In this document: positions 1 to 7,901 of the stretch, one piece after another
Layout of the letters: each line of letters opens with the position of its first letter
Position numbering within the stretch: the stretch's first letter is position 1
Source: an uncultured Lachnospiraceae bacterium
Lineage (GTDB): Bacteria > Bacillota > Clostridia > Lachnospirales > Lachnospiraceae
Assembly (NCBI GenBank): GCA_910585905.1
Contig: CAJUID010000048.1
Location: 1-19,571 of the forward strand
Direction of reading: 5' to 3'
Length of the DNA: 19,571 nucleotides
Made by a program: the position numbers and the translations under genes
Notes under the pieces: generated by a model
Databases searched by the model: none
The model's input: the letters and a program-made list of their open reading frames with translations, nothing else
What the model was told of the DNA's origin: nothing

Positions 1-73
1 AAGACTTGACAATGAAGCATAATAAAGAGAATAAACATTCATGCGTTTGTCCTGATAATTTCCTCCTAATCCC

Positions 74-102
74 TTGTGGAAACTTAGTGAAAGGGTTATA
101 AT
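74..102 (+). promoter_or_regulatory. Sigma-A type promoter of the cytidylate kinase-like/sirtuin/gltX/helicase operon
   Basis: A perfect -10 box TATAAT (97-102) lies 17 bases after a -35 like TTGTGG (74-79, 3 of 6 consensus bases). It sits about 70 bases before the first gene of the operon, and nothing comparable lies between the four following genes. The call rests on consensus matching only. Confidence 0.55.
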
Positions 103-172
103 GGAAATGAGTACATCTTTTTTAGCATCATATGGCAAAACAAAAAATAACCTGTAGAAAGGTGGGATTGTC

Positions 173-781
173 GTGAAAAAAGTAATTACAATTGGCCGGC
201 AGTATGGTAGTGGTGGACGTGAAATAGGGGAGAAGTTAGCGAAGAGATACGGTATTCCATTTTATGACAATGAATTGATTACCCGCGCAGCGAAAGAGAG
301 TGGCTTTGCGGAAGAAACATTTGAGCGGGCGGAGGATAAAGCAACAAACAGTCTGTTGTATTCTTTGGCAATGGGAATCAATGTGTATGGGAACCAGGAT
401 TTTGGATTTTCCGGATTATCGTTAGATGATCGGATTTTTTTGGCGCAGTCCGATGTCATTCGAAAAATAGCAGAAGAGGGGCCGTGTGTTATTGTGGGGC
501 GTTGTGCGGATTATGTTCTTAGGGAGAGGGACAATGTTTTTAATGTTTTTGTCCGCGCATCTATGGATTACCGTTTAGAACGTGCAATTAAGAACTATGG
601 TGTAGAGGAGAAAAAAGCAGCGGATTTCATTTTGAAAAATGATAAGCGCAGGGGAAATTATTATAGTTATCATGTGGGAGAAAAGTGGACGAATCTAAAT
701 AATTACGACTTGGTAGTGTGCAGCAGCCTTGTTGGAATTGACCGTGCGGTTGATTGCATTTGTGCATATCTTGGAGATTAG
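173..781 (+). CDS. Cytidylate kinase-like family protein
   Basis: This 202-residue protein begins at a GTG preceded by the ribosome binding site AGAAAGGTGGGA. The N-terminus ITIGRQYGSGGREIGEKLA is a P-loop of the cytidylate kinase-like family (AAA-type nucleotide kinase fold), in which GSGG replaces the usual GxxGxGK. A central VIVGRCADYVL stretch and an arginine-rich segment near residues 156-160 (KNDKRRGNYY), which could act as the lid, also fit this family. Such proteins are predicted soluble nucleotide or small-molecule kinases. The substrate is not established, and this is not the housekeeping Cmk, which has a different sequence around the P-loop. It is the first gene of a plus-strand operon, 60 bases ahead of the sirtuin-like gene. 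Family assignment is confident; the actual substrate is unknown. Confidence 0.85.
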   Translation: MKKVITIGRQYGSGGREIGEKLAKRYGIPFYDNELITRAAKESGFAEETFERAEDKATNSLLYSLAMGINVYGNQDFGFSGLSLDDRIFLAQSDVIRKIAEEGPCVIVGRCADYVLRERDNVFNVFVRASMDYRLERAIKNYGVEEKKAADFILKNDKRRGNYYSYHVGEKWTNLNNYDLVVCSSLVGIDRAVDCICAYLGD

Positions 782-841
782 GCCGCAGTTTCTACATGGA
801 TGTTATGGGCAATGGAAAGGTACAACAAAGGGGGTGCTGTT

Positions 842-1579
842 ATGGACCAGATGTTAGATAAGATTAGGGAGCTTATAAAAAACAATGATAATATTGTTTT
901 GGTAAGCGGAAGTGAGGTTACACGCGAAACTGGATTAAATGGAATCCGGGCGGATCATATTGCTTATGATATTGAAGAAAAATATGGCTATTCCAGTGAT
1001 GAAATTGTTTCCACCCGTTTTTTGAGCCGTCAGGTAGATAAGTTTTTTGATTATTACAAGAATATTATCCTTAATAAAATGGATGTAGAGCTTACAGGTG
1101 TCCACAGGGCGGCTGCCAAGCTGGAGAAACAGGGGAAGTTGACGGCGGTTGTAACTAGAATGATTTACAGGCATTATCAGGAGGCAGGTTGTGAAAATGT
1201 GGTGGAGCTATATGGCTCTGCAGAAGAGAACCGCTGCCCGGTGTGTGGAAGGGTTTATGGTGCGAGATATATCAAAGAGTATAATGGCACGCCGAGATGC
1301 CAGGACTGCGGAGTTGTACTAAGGCCCGGATTTTCTCTTTTTGGCGAGATGATTGACAATGGACGTTTGACAAAGGCAAGTAATGCCATAGAGTATGCAA
1401 ATGTATTGTTGGTTGCGGGCGCATCGCTAAATTCTATGACATGGGCAAATATGCTGCGCTATTATGAGGGGAATAAGTTGGTATTAATTAATACTCAGGA
1501 AAAGAGTGGGGATGAGAGGGCAAATTTCCGGGCTTATGGGAATTTGTCGGAGATTTTTAAATATATTACAGATTTTTAA
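842..1579 (+). CDS. Sirtuin-fold (SIR2-like) protein lacking catalytic residues
   Basis: This protein has 245 residues from the ATG at 842, chosen because AAAGGGGG lies just upstream; the in-frame ATG at 800 has no such site. The sirtuin layout is visible: an N-terminal Rossmann start (NIVLVSGSEVTRETG, 17-31), a zinc ribbon with C132, C135, C153 and C156, then RPGFSLFGE (161-169) matching the sirtuin RPxxxxFGE motif, and GASLN...LVLINTQ near the C-terminus. Key catalytic positions are altered. The conserved TQNIDGLH stretch reads TRMIYRHY (105-112), and the catalytic histidine of ELHG is tyrosine 124 in ELYG. The GAG of the NAD-binding loop is also lost. By family knowledge, deacylation needs that Asn, Asp and His, so I infer an inactive or repurposed sirtuin that may bind a nucleotide or partner. 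It lies between the kinase-like gene and gltX with short gaps, suggesting co-transcription. Confidence 0.85.
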   Translation: MDQMLDKIRELIKNNDNIVLVSGSEVTRETGLNGIRADHIAYDIEEKYGYSSDEIVSTRFLSRQVDKFFDYYKNIILNKMDVELTGVHRAAAKLEKQGKLTAVVTRMIYRHYQEAGCENVVELYGSAEENRCPVCGRVYGARYIKEYNGTPRCQDCGVVLRPGFSLFGEMIDNGRLTKASNAIEYANVLLVAGASLNSMTWANMLRYYEGNKLVLINTQEKSGDERANFRAYGNLSEIFKYITDF

Positions 1580-1617
1580 AAAGAAATACTGTTGTTGTCA
1601 GCAGAATGGAGTAAATT

Positions 1618-3084
1618 ATGAGCAAAATTAGAACAAGATTTGCACCAAGCCCGACAGGGAAGATGCATGTAGGAAACTTGAGAACTGCATTATATGAGTA
1701 TTTGATTGCAAAACACGAGGGCGGAACATTTGTACTTCGCATTGAGGATACCGATCAGGAGCGGTTTGTGCCGGAGGCACTTGATATTATCTATCATACT
1801 ATGGAGCTGACTGGTTTGGATCATGATGAGGGGCCGGACAAAGATGGAGGATATGGGCCTTATGTGCAGAGTGAGCGCATGAAGAGTGGTGTATATCTCG
1901 ATTATGCGAAACAATTAGTAGAAAAGGGTGAAGCTTACTATTGTTTTTGCACAAAGGAGCGTCTAGATTCCCTCCGTGCGTCCGCTACTACAGAGGATGG
2001 CAAGGAGATTGCGAAATATGATAAGCATTGCCTTAATTTATCTAAGGAGGAAATACAGGCAAATCTTGCAGCGGGAATGCCGTATGTTATCCGGCAGAAT
2101 AATCCGGCGACTGGGCAGACGGTTTTTCATGATGCAATTTATGGCGATATCACAGTTGAGAATGAAGAGCTGGACGATATGATTTTGATTAAGACAGACG
2201 GTTTTCCAACATATAACTTTGCGAATGTTGTGGATGACCACATGATGGAAATTAGCCATGTTGTCAGGGGAAATGAGTATTTATCATCGGCGCCGAAATA
2301 TAACCGTTTGTATGAGGCGTTTGGCTGGGATGTCCCAGAATATGTACATTGTCCAATTATAACAGACGAAAATCACAAGAAACTTGCAAAGCGAAGCGGA
2401 CATTCTTCGGTGGAAGATTTATTGGAGCAGGGATTTTTGCCAGAGGCAATTATAAATTTTGTTGCATTGCTTGGGTGGAGTCCTGGGGAAGATAGAGAGA
2501 TCTATTCTCTGAAAGAATTGGAGGAGGCATTTGATTATCACAATATCAGTAAGTCTCCTGCAGTTTTTGATATAACAAAAGCGAAGTGGATGAACGGTGA
2601 ATATATCAAGGCAATGGATATGGAGCGTTACCTTGAGTATGCCCTTCCGGTTATTCGTGAGGTAGTAAAGAAGGATTATGATTTAAATAAGATTGCAGAA
2701 TTAGTAAAAACCCGTATTGAGGTATTTCCAGATATCAAAGAGAAAATAGATTTCTTTGATGAATTACCAGAATATGATACTGCAATGTATACTCATAAAA
2801 AAATGAAGACAAATAGTGAAAATTCCTTGGAAGTATTGAAGGATATGCTTCCGCTTCTGGAGGTACAGGAGGATTTTTCGATTGCTGGGATTGAGGCGCT
2901 CTGTAAGGATTATATTGCAAAAAAAGAGCTAAAAAATGGCAGGGTACTCTGGCCGCTCCGCACAGCAGTATCTGGTAAGCAGATGACGCCGGGCGGCGCA
3001 TATGAGATTATGGAGATTCTTGGCAGGGAGGAATCTTTGGCGCGTATCCGAAAAGGGATAGAGATGTTAGAAGGCGAGGTATGA
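1618..3084 (+). CDS. gltX: Glutamyl-tRNA synthetase
   Basis: This 488-residue class I synthetase charges tRNA(Glu), and in bacteria without GlnRS it can also charge tRNA(Gln), with ATP and glutamate in the cytoplasm. The N-terminus RFAPSPTGKMHVGNLRTA carries the HIGH motif as HVGN (17-20), and the KMSKS loop is KLAKR (255-259). A zinc-site pattern C109-x-C111 with Y134 and C138 matches the zinc-binding type known in E. coli GluRS. RIEDTD (41-46) is the usual glutamate-binding region. The length is normal for the family. GGAG lies 7 bases before the ATG. The stop codon overlaps the start of the helicase gene by 4 bases, so the two are translationally coupled. Confidence 0.97.
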   Translation: MSKIRTRFAPSPTGKMHVGNLRTALYEYLIAKHEGGTFVLRIEDTDQERFVPEALDIIYHTMELTGLDHDEGPDKDGGYGPYVQSERMKSGVYLDYAKQLVEKGEAYYCFCTKERLDSLRASATTEDGKEIAKYDKHCLNLSKEEIQANLAAGMPYVIRQNNPATGQTVFHDAIYGDITVENEELDDMILIKTDGFPTYNFANVVDDHMMEISHVVRGNEYLSSAPKYNRLYEAFGWDVPEYVHCPIITDENHKKLAKRSGHSSVEDLLEQGFLPEAIINFVALLGWSPGEDREIYSLKELEEAFDYHNISKSPAVFDITKAKWMNGEYIKAMDMERYLEYALPVIREVVKKDYDLNKIAELVKTRIEVFPDIKEKIDFFDELPEYDTAMYTHKKMKTNSENSLEVLKDMLPLLEVQEDFSIAGIEALCKDYIAKKELKNGRVLWPLRTAVSGKQMTPGGAYEIMEILGREESLARIRKGIEMLEGEV

Positions 3085-4955
3085 TGCAGGGTTTAAATGA
3101 TGCACAGCAGCAGGCGGTCTCTCATTTTGAGGGACCGATGCTCGTTTTGGCGGGACCTGGCAGCGGAAAGACGAGGGTTATTACAGAGCGTGTACGTTAT
3201 CTGATTGAGGAGAAAAATGTGCCGCCTGCCAGTATCTTAGTAATTACTTTTACAAAGGCAGCAGCAATGCAAATGAGAGAACGGTATTTAGGTCTTTGTT
3301 CTTCCCGCAGTGGTGGGGTTCGTTTCGGCACATTTCATGCCATATTCTTTATGATATTAAAACATGCATATCACTACACGGCGGACAATATTATTCGGGA
3401 TGAGGTGCGTTATGATTTATTGCGGCGTATTCTGCACGAAACAGATTTGGAGATACAAGATGAGCGGGAGTTTTTAAATGATTTGGCATCAGAGATCGGC
3501 CGGGTAAAGGGAGAACGGATAGAATTGTCTAACTACTATTCTCCTCTCTGTTCCAATGAAGTATTTCGGGAGATGTTTCAAAAATATCAAAGCGCTTTGG
3601 AACGGAAACGGTTAATTGATTTTGATGATATGTTAGTGTACTGTTATGAACTTTTGGAGAAAAGGGAAGATATCAGAAAGATATGGCAACAGCAGTTTCG
3701 ATACATTTTAATTGATGAATTTCAGGATATTTCGAAAATACAGTATGATGTGGTAAGACTTCTTGGAGAACCTTTTCACAATATATTTATTGTGGGGGAT
3801 GATGACCAGTCTATTTATGGGTTCCGTGGGGCAAAACCAGATATTATGAAGCAGTTTTTAAGGGATTATCCAAATGCAGGACGTTGCCTTTTGGGGATTA
3901 ATTACCGCTGTGCACCAGAGATTGTACAGGCTGCAGGCAAGGTGATCGAAAAAAATAAGAATCGTATGCTGAAGGAAATCTGTGCTGGAAGAAAATCAGG
4001 CAGCGATGATGTGGTGGAGATCAGGGAATATTCGCAGCCAGCTGAGCAGAATGAGGCAATTCGGGAAAAGCTGCTTGTGTACCGGAACCAGGGCATGCCT
4101 TACCGTGAGATGGCAGTGCTGTTTCGCACAAATACGCAGGCACGTGCGCTGAGTTCTAAGCTGATGGAGTTTAACATTCCATTTACTATGAAGGAGAGGC
4201 TGCCCAATATATATGAACATTGGATTGTACAGGATATTCTTACGTATGTGCGCATTGCGAAGGGAAATCGGGAGAGAGGACAGGTGCTGCGGATTATCAA
4301 CCGGCCTAAGCGTTATGTTAATCGGAATGCTTTTACGGAACCCTATGTGGATTTTGAGGAATTAATGCGGTTTTATGAGGATAAAGACTGGATGGCAGAC
4401 CGGATTGGGCAGTTACGGTATGACCTTACTATGCTGGCACAGATGAAGCCTTATGCGGCAGTTAATTTTATCCGACGCGGTATCGGTTATGATGAGTATA
4501 TTAGAGAATATGCGGATTATCGTGGAATACGTGCTGATGATATGTATGAGATATTGGATGAGCTTATGGAGGAAGCCAGGATGCATGAGTCTTTTGAGGA
4601 CTGGTTTGACTATATGCAGAGATATAAAGAGGAGCTTAGGGAACAAGCAAAGAAAAGTTTTGAATTGCAGCGTGGAGGCCAGCAGGCGGATTCAGTAATG
4701 CTGATGACGATGCATGGGGCAAAGGGACTTGAATTTGAGTGTGTGTTTATTCCTGATGCTAATGAGGGAGTGACGCCGCACAGCAAGTCTGTCTTGGATG
4801 CTGATATGGAGGAGGAGCGTCGGATGTTTTATGTGGCGATGACAAGGGCAAAATCTCATCTTCACATTTACTATTTAAAAGAAAGACTAAATAAAGAGGT
4901 GGAAATGTCTAGGTTTGTAGAGGAGATTACGGGGAATGGGAGTACGGTATCCTAA
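3081..4955 (+). CDS. ATP-dependent DNA helicase of the UvrD/PcrA/Rep superfamily
   Basis: This 624-residue SF1A helicase has the Q-motif and Walker A AGPGSGKT (24-31), motif Ia ITFTKAAA, motif II DEFQD (212-216), motif III GDDDQSIYGFRG (239-250), motif IV INYRC, motif V MTMHGAKGLEF, and motif VI EERRMFYVAMTRAK near the C-terminus. These are the complete motor motifs of 3'-5' DNA translocases used in repair and replication restart. It is shorter than classical PcrA (about 720-750 residues) and lacks the long C-terminal extension, so it is probably an accessory UvrD-like paralogue and not the main PcrA. It starts at ATGATG, overlapping the gltX stop by 4 bases. No gene symbol is given because paralogues cannot be told apart here. 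Confidence 0.93.
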   Translation: MMQGLNDAQQQAVSHFEGPMLVLAGPGSGKTRVITERVRYLIEEKNVPPASILVITFTKAAAMQMRERYLGLCSSRSGGVRFGTFHAIFFMILKHAYHYTADNIIRDEVRYDLLRRILHETDLEIQDEREFLNDLASEIGRVKGERIELSNYYSPLCSNEVFREMFQKYQSALERKRLIDFDDMLVYCYELLEKREDIRKIWQQQFRYILIDEFQDISKIQYDVVRLLGEPFHNIFIVGDDDQSIYGFRGAKPDIMKQFLRDYPNAGRCLLGINYRCAPEIVQAAGKVIEKNKNRMLKEICAGRKSGSDDVVEIREYSQPAEQNEAIREKLLVYRNQGMPYREMAVLFRTNTQARALSSKLMEFNIPFTMKERLPNIYEHWIVQDILTYVRIAKGNRERGQVLRIINRPKRYVNRNAFTEPYVDFEELMRFYEDKDWMADRIGQLRYDLTMLAQMKPYAAVNFIRRGIGYDEYIREYADYRGIRADDMYEILDELMEEARMHESFEDWFDYMQRYKEELREQAKKSFELQRGGQQADSVMLMTMHGAKGLEFECVFIPDANEGVTPHSKSVLDADMEEERRMFYVAMTRAKSHLHIYYLKERLNKEVEMSRFVEEITGNGSTVS

Positions 4956-4975
4956 AAAGATCTGTGTTCTGAAAT

Positions 4976-5009
4976 GTATCCTTTTTTCATAACTTGATAA
5001 AAAGGGTAT
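4976..5009 (+). terminator. Possible weak terminator hairpin after the helicase gene
   Basis: An 11-bp stem (arms 4976-4986 and 4999-5009, with two G-U pairs) encloses a 12-base loop, 20 bases after the helicase stop. No T-run follows the stem, so intrinsic termination would be weak. It may only attenuate or stabilise the mRNA. Confidence 0.35.
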
Positions 5010-5071
5010 GTGGCCTGGGCGGTAAATGAATTAAGTAACCGCTATATGGGGCAGCAGGCAGGGGGATGCCG

Positions 5072-5620
5072 ATGAACATTTTGACATTTTTATCTAATAT
5101 GATTATTCCGTTAATTCTTTTTTATATTATCTGTTATGGTCTGTTGACAAAGACAAACATATTTGATGCGTTTGTGAAGGGGGCAGCCGATGGAATGAAG
5201 GTGGTATTCAATATTCTGCCGACATTAATTGGGCTGATGATTGCTATTGGCCTGCTGCGGGAATCTGGTTTTCTGACAGTTTTGTCAGATGTGTTGGCGC
5301 CTATTGCAGAGAAGATTCAGTTTCCGGCAAGGGTGGTGCCACTGACACTGATTAAAATGATTTCCTCTTCGGCAGCAACCGGCTTGTTAGTTGATATTTT
5401 TAAGGAATTTGGGACAGATTCACGGGAGGGATATCTGGCTTCGCTTTTGATGTGTTGCTCAGAGACGATTTTCTATACGATCTCAGTTTATTTTTTGGCG
5501 ACCAAAGATGGAAAGCATCGTGCAGTAACTGGGGTAAGCTGGATGCTTGCTGGAGCATTGCTGTGTACTTTTGCAGGAATTGTTGCAAGTGTAGTGCTTA
5601 CAAATCTGGCGGGGTTATAA
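5072..5620 (+). CDS. spmB: Spore maturation protein B (nucleoside-recognition/gate family membrane protein)
   Basis: This is an integral membrane protein of 182 residues from the ATG at 5072. That start is 6 bases after AGGGGG, while the ATG at 5066 abuts the ribosome binding site. It resembles SpmB over its whole length: an N-terminal membrane segment, then the conserved FVKGAADGMKVVFNILPTL region, the LTLIKMISSSAATGLL segment and SETIFYTISVYF, with three to four further hydrophobic helices. In Bacillus, SpmA and SpmB are needed for spore core dehydration. Normally spmA sits directly upstream of spmB. Here the upstream gene is a helicase, so spmA is absent from the locus. Ktr genes follow after 46 bases. 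The protein family is clear, and the spore role is inferred from it. Confidence 0.88.
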   Translation: MNILTFLSNMIIPLILFYIICYGLLTKTNIFDAFVKGAADGMKVVFNILPTLIGLMIAIGLLRESGFLTVLSDVLAPIAEKIQFPARVVPLTLIKMISSSAATGLLVDIFKEFGTDSREGYLASLLMCCSETIFYTISVYFLATKDGKHRAVTGVSWMLAGALLCTFAGIVASVVLTNLAGL

Positions 5621-5666
5621 ATTGGGAGGAATAACCGTGGATGGTAATTAGTAAAAGGGGATTTCA

Positions 5667-7004
5667 ATGGCAGAGAAAATACATAAAAAAAGGCATTTAA
5701 CTACGTTTCAGGTTATAATATTGGGATTCGCTTCCGTAATATTTGCGGGGGCTCTTCTCCTGATGTTGCCAATTTCTTCCAAAAGTGGTGTGGTTACACC
5801 TTTTATGGAGGCTTTATTTACTTCTGCATCGGCGGTCTGTGTGACAGGGTTGATTGTGCAGGATACAGCAAGTTATTGGTCAGAATTTGGACAAGCCGTT
5901 ATATTGGTACTGATTCAGATTGGCGGCATGGGGGTAGTGACGGTAGCGGCGTCAATTGCCCTTATATCAGGAAAGAAAATCTCTCTGATGCAGAGGAGTA
6001 CAATGCAGGAGGCGATTGCGGTGCCGAAGGTAGGTGGGATTGTCAGGCTGACCGGGTTTGTGATCAAGGCGGTTTTGGTATTTGAATTGCTGGGTGCGCT
6101 GGTCATGATGCCTGTTTTTTGTAAAGATTATGGGGCAAAAGGAGTATGGATGGCGGTATTCCACTCTATTTCCGCTTTCTGCAATGCAGGTTTTGATCTC
6201 CTTGGGACGCCAGAGGCCCGCTTTGTATCGCTTACTCCCTATGTGGATCATCCGGTTATTAATATTACGATTAGCTTGCTGATCATTATTGGCGGAATTG
6301 GATTTCTTACGTGGGATGATATTAGGACAAACAGGCACCATTTTAAGCGTTATCGGATGCAGACCAAAATAATACTGGTTTCTACAATAATTTTGTTGCT
6401 CTTTCCGGCAATCTATTTTTATCTGGGAGAGTTTACGGAGTTGCCGACAGGGAAAAGGGTGTTGAGTTCTCTTTTTCAGTCCGTTGCACCAAGGACAGCA
6501 GGATTTAATACGATGGATTTGACAGCAGTATCTGGTGCAGGACAAGGCATTATCATTATTCTAATGATGATTGGAGGTTCGCCAGGTTCTACAGCAGGTG
6601 GTATGAAAACAACTACGGTGGCGGTGCTTTTTGCAAATGCGGCTGCAGTTTTTCGAAGAAAAGAGGATGTCCAGTTTTTTGGCAGGCGGACAGATGGGAA
6701 GGCAGTTAAAAGTGCTGCAACAATCCTTATCATGTATCTTACTCTGTTTATTGGAGGCGGTCTGGTAATTAGTATCGTAGAAGGAATCCCGCTTGGCAGT
6801 TGTTTGTTCGAGACTGCTTCCGCGGTTGGAACGGTAGGGCTGACGCTCGGGATTACACCGTCTTTAGGATTGGTTTCGCAGGTAATCTTGATTATTTTGA
6901 TGTTTTTGGGAAGAGTGGGTGGTTTAACATTAATTTACGCTGTATTGTCGGAACCAAGCAGAAATTTTTCAAAGATGCCGCAAGAGAATATAACCGTTGG
7001 ATAA
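5667..7004 (+). CDS. ktrB: Ktr/Trk-type potassium uptake channel subunit
   Basis: This 445-residue polytopic protein of the TrkH/KtrB family moves K+ into the cell. Its four pore-loop repeats are readable, each with the selectivity-filter glycine: AVCVTGLIVQD, SAFCNAGFDLL, APRTAGFNTMD and SAVGTVGLTLG. Before the third and within the third repeat, GGSPGSTAGGMKTTT is the glycine-rich segment typical of the KtrB gate region. The N-terminal basic stretch before the first helix and the total length are like KtrB and not the longer TrkH. The ribosome binding site AAAAGGGG precedes the ATG. It follows spmB closely and precedes its regulatory subunit ktrA, so the pair forms a complete Ktr system. Confidence 0.94.
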   Translation: MAEKIHKKRHLTTFQVIILGFASVIFAGALLLMLPISSKSGVVTPFMEALFTSASAVCVTGLIVQDTASYWSEFGQAVILVLIQIGGMGVVTVAASIALISGKKISLMQRSTMQEAIAVPKVGGIVRLTGFVIKAVLVFELLGALVMMPVFCKDYGAKGVWMAVFHSISAFCNAGFDLLGTPEARFVSLTPYVDHPVINITISLLIIIGGIGFLTWDDIRTNRHHFKRYRMQTKIILVSTIILLLFPAIYFYLGEFTELPTGKRVLSSLFQSVAPRTAGFNTMDLTAVSGAGQGIIIILMMIGGSPGSTAGGMKTTTVAVLFANAAAVFRRKEDVQFFGRRTDGKAVKSAATILIMYLTLFIGGGLVISIVEGIPLGSCLFETASAVGTVGLTLGITPSLGLVSQVILIILMFLGRVGGLTLIYAVLSEPSRNFSKMPQENITVG

Positions 7005-7012
7005 CTCTTTAT

Positions 7013-7073
7013 TCTCGCAAAGCAGCGAGTCGATTGGGAATGCTTGCATGTCCGTTTGGCGACTGCCGCGAGA
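7013..7073 (+). other. Structured ktrB-ktrA intergenic region
   Basis: Outer arms TCTCGC (7013-7018) and GCGAGA (7068-7073) and inner arms AGTCG (7028-7032) and CGACT (7060-7064) can pair, closing a 27-base loop. The 142-base gap is long for a ktrBA pair, and no good stand-alone gene is visible in it. I see no recognisable ydaO (c-di-AMP) riboswitch core, though such elements control ktr genes in other Firmicutes. The structure is an inference from base pairing only. Confidence 0.35.
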
Positions 7074-7084
7074 GATAATATAAA
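7056..7084 (+). promoter_or_regulatory. Possible internal promoter for ktrA
   Basis: A -35 like TTGGCG (7056-7061, 4 of 6) and a -10 TATAAA (7079-7084) are 17 bases apart, about 60 bases before the ktrA start. The -35 lies in the 3' arm of the hairpin, so folding and promoter use could interact. This is consensus matching only. Confidence 0.35.
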
Positions 7085-7145
7085 ATAAAAAGATTAGTAT
7101 TTTGAGGTGATTTACGCTGTATTAGTTGCAGCATGGAGGTATATT

Positions 7146-7793
7146 ATGAAATCTATTTTACTTATTGGACTGGGGAGATTAGGAGAGCATATTGCGATAC
7201 ATCTGAACCAGTTAGGGCATGAAGTGATGGCAATTGACCAGGTTGAGGAGAGAGTCGCAGATATTCTTCCTTTTGTTACAAATGCACAGATTGGGGATAG
7301 CACGAATATTGCTTTTCTGGAGTCGCTGGGGGTAAGAAATTTTGATGTATGTATTGTTACGATTAATAATGACTTTCAAAGTTCATTGGAAACGACAGCG
7401 AATTTAAAAGAATTGGGCGCGGAACTTGTAGTTTCCAGGGCAATCAGTGACAGCCATGCAAAGTTTTTACTAAGGAACGGTGCAGATGAAATTTTATATC
7501 CAGAAAAGCAGTTTGCAAAGTGGACAGCTATCCGCTATGCTTCAAACCATATTTTGGATTACATAGAATTGGACGAGACACATGCGATTTTTGAGGTTTC
7601 TGTACCAAAAGAATGGATTAACAGGAGCATTGGGCAGATTGATATTCGGAAAAAGTATAACATCAATATTATGGCGGTTAAGAGAGATGGGAAGATGAGT
7701 ATGTCAATTACGCCGGAAACTGTATTGACAGAAGATATTACTATGCTGGTATTAGGTGAATATAAAATCCTGCAAAAATGTTTTCATTTATAA
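7146..7793 (+). CDS. ktrA: Ktr/Trk potassium uptake regulatory subunit (RCK domain)
   Basis: This protein has 215 residues from the ATG at 7146, chosen because GGAGG sits 7 bases upstream. An upstream in-frame GTG at 7107 would add 13 residues unlike the family. The N-terminal RCK_N Rossmann domain begins SILLIGLGRLGEH with GLGRLG (8-13) as the nucleotide-binding loop and acidic D31 after the second strand (EVMAID). The second half (from about residue 135) is the RCK_C ligand-binding domain. As in other KtrA proteins, a cytoplasmic ring of these subunits gates KtrB in response to ATP/ADP, and c-di-AMP binds the C-domain in some species. It pairs with the upstream ktrB gene. Confidence 0.94.
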   Translation: MKSILLIGLGRLGEHIAIHLNQLGHEVMAIDQVEERVADILPFVTNAQIGDSTNIAFLESLGVRNFDVCIVTINNDFQSSLETTANLKELGAELVVSRAISDSHAKFLLRNGADEILYPEKQFAKWTAIRYASNHILDYIELDETHAIFEVSVPKEWINRSIGQIDIRKKYNINIMAVKRDGKMSMSITPETVLTEDITMLVLGEYKILQKCFHL

Positions 7794-7823
7794 TGTTTAT
7801 GTATATGATTTTCATGGGGCTGT

Positions 7824-7895
7824 AAAACACTCCCCTAACAGAACACCCGCCCAGACTTTTAAGCCCGAGCGGGTGTTCTGTTAGGGGAGTGTTTT
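7824..7895. terminator. Bidirectional intrinsic terminator with a perfect 27-bp stem
   Basis: Arms 7824-7850 and 7869-7895 are exact reverse complements over 27 bases, with an 18-base loop. The outer ends are AAAA and TTTT, so each strand gives a GC-rich stem followed by a U-run. It lies between the convergent ktrA and DHHW genes and would stop transcription from both sides. The perfect pairing is unusually long. Confidence 0.93.
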
Positions 7896-7901
7896 GCTCC
7901 C

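Noticed and set aside
800..841. Upstream ATG of the sirtuin-like gene as the start.
   Set aside because: The extra 14 residues contain the ribosome binding site of the ATG at 842 and have no sirtuin similarity.
5635..5650. Tiny leader frame GTG GAT GGT AAT TAG with a good ribosome binding site before ktrB.
   Set aside because: Four codons with no regulatory codon bias or hairpin. Probably chance.
5967..6545. Long 192-codon antisense frame inside ktrB.
   Set aside because: It is a frame shadow of a clearly recognised gene, with His/Arg/Gln-rich composition and no ribosome binding site.
7013..7145. c-di-AMP (ydaO) riboswitch in front of ktrA.
   Set aside because: Such riboswitches control ktr genes in other Firmicutes, but I could not find the conserved core, and the gap is short for the full structure.
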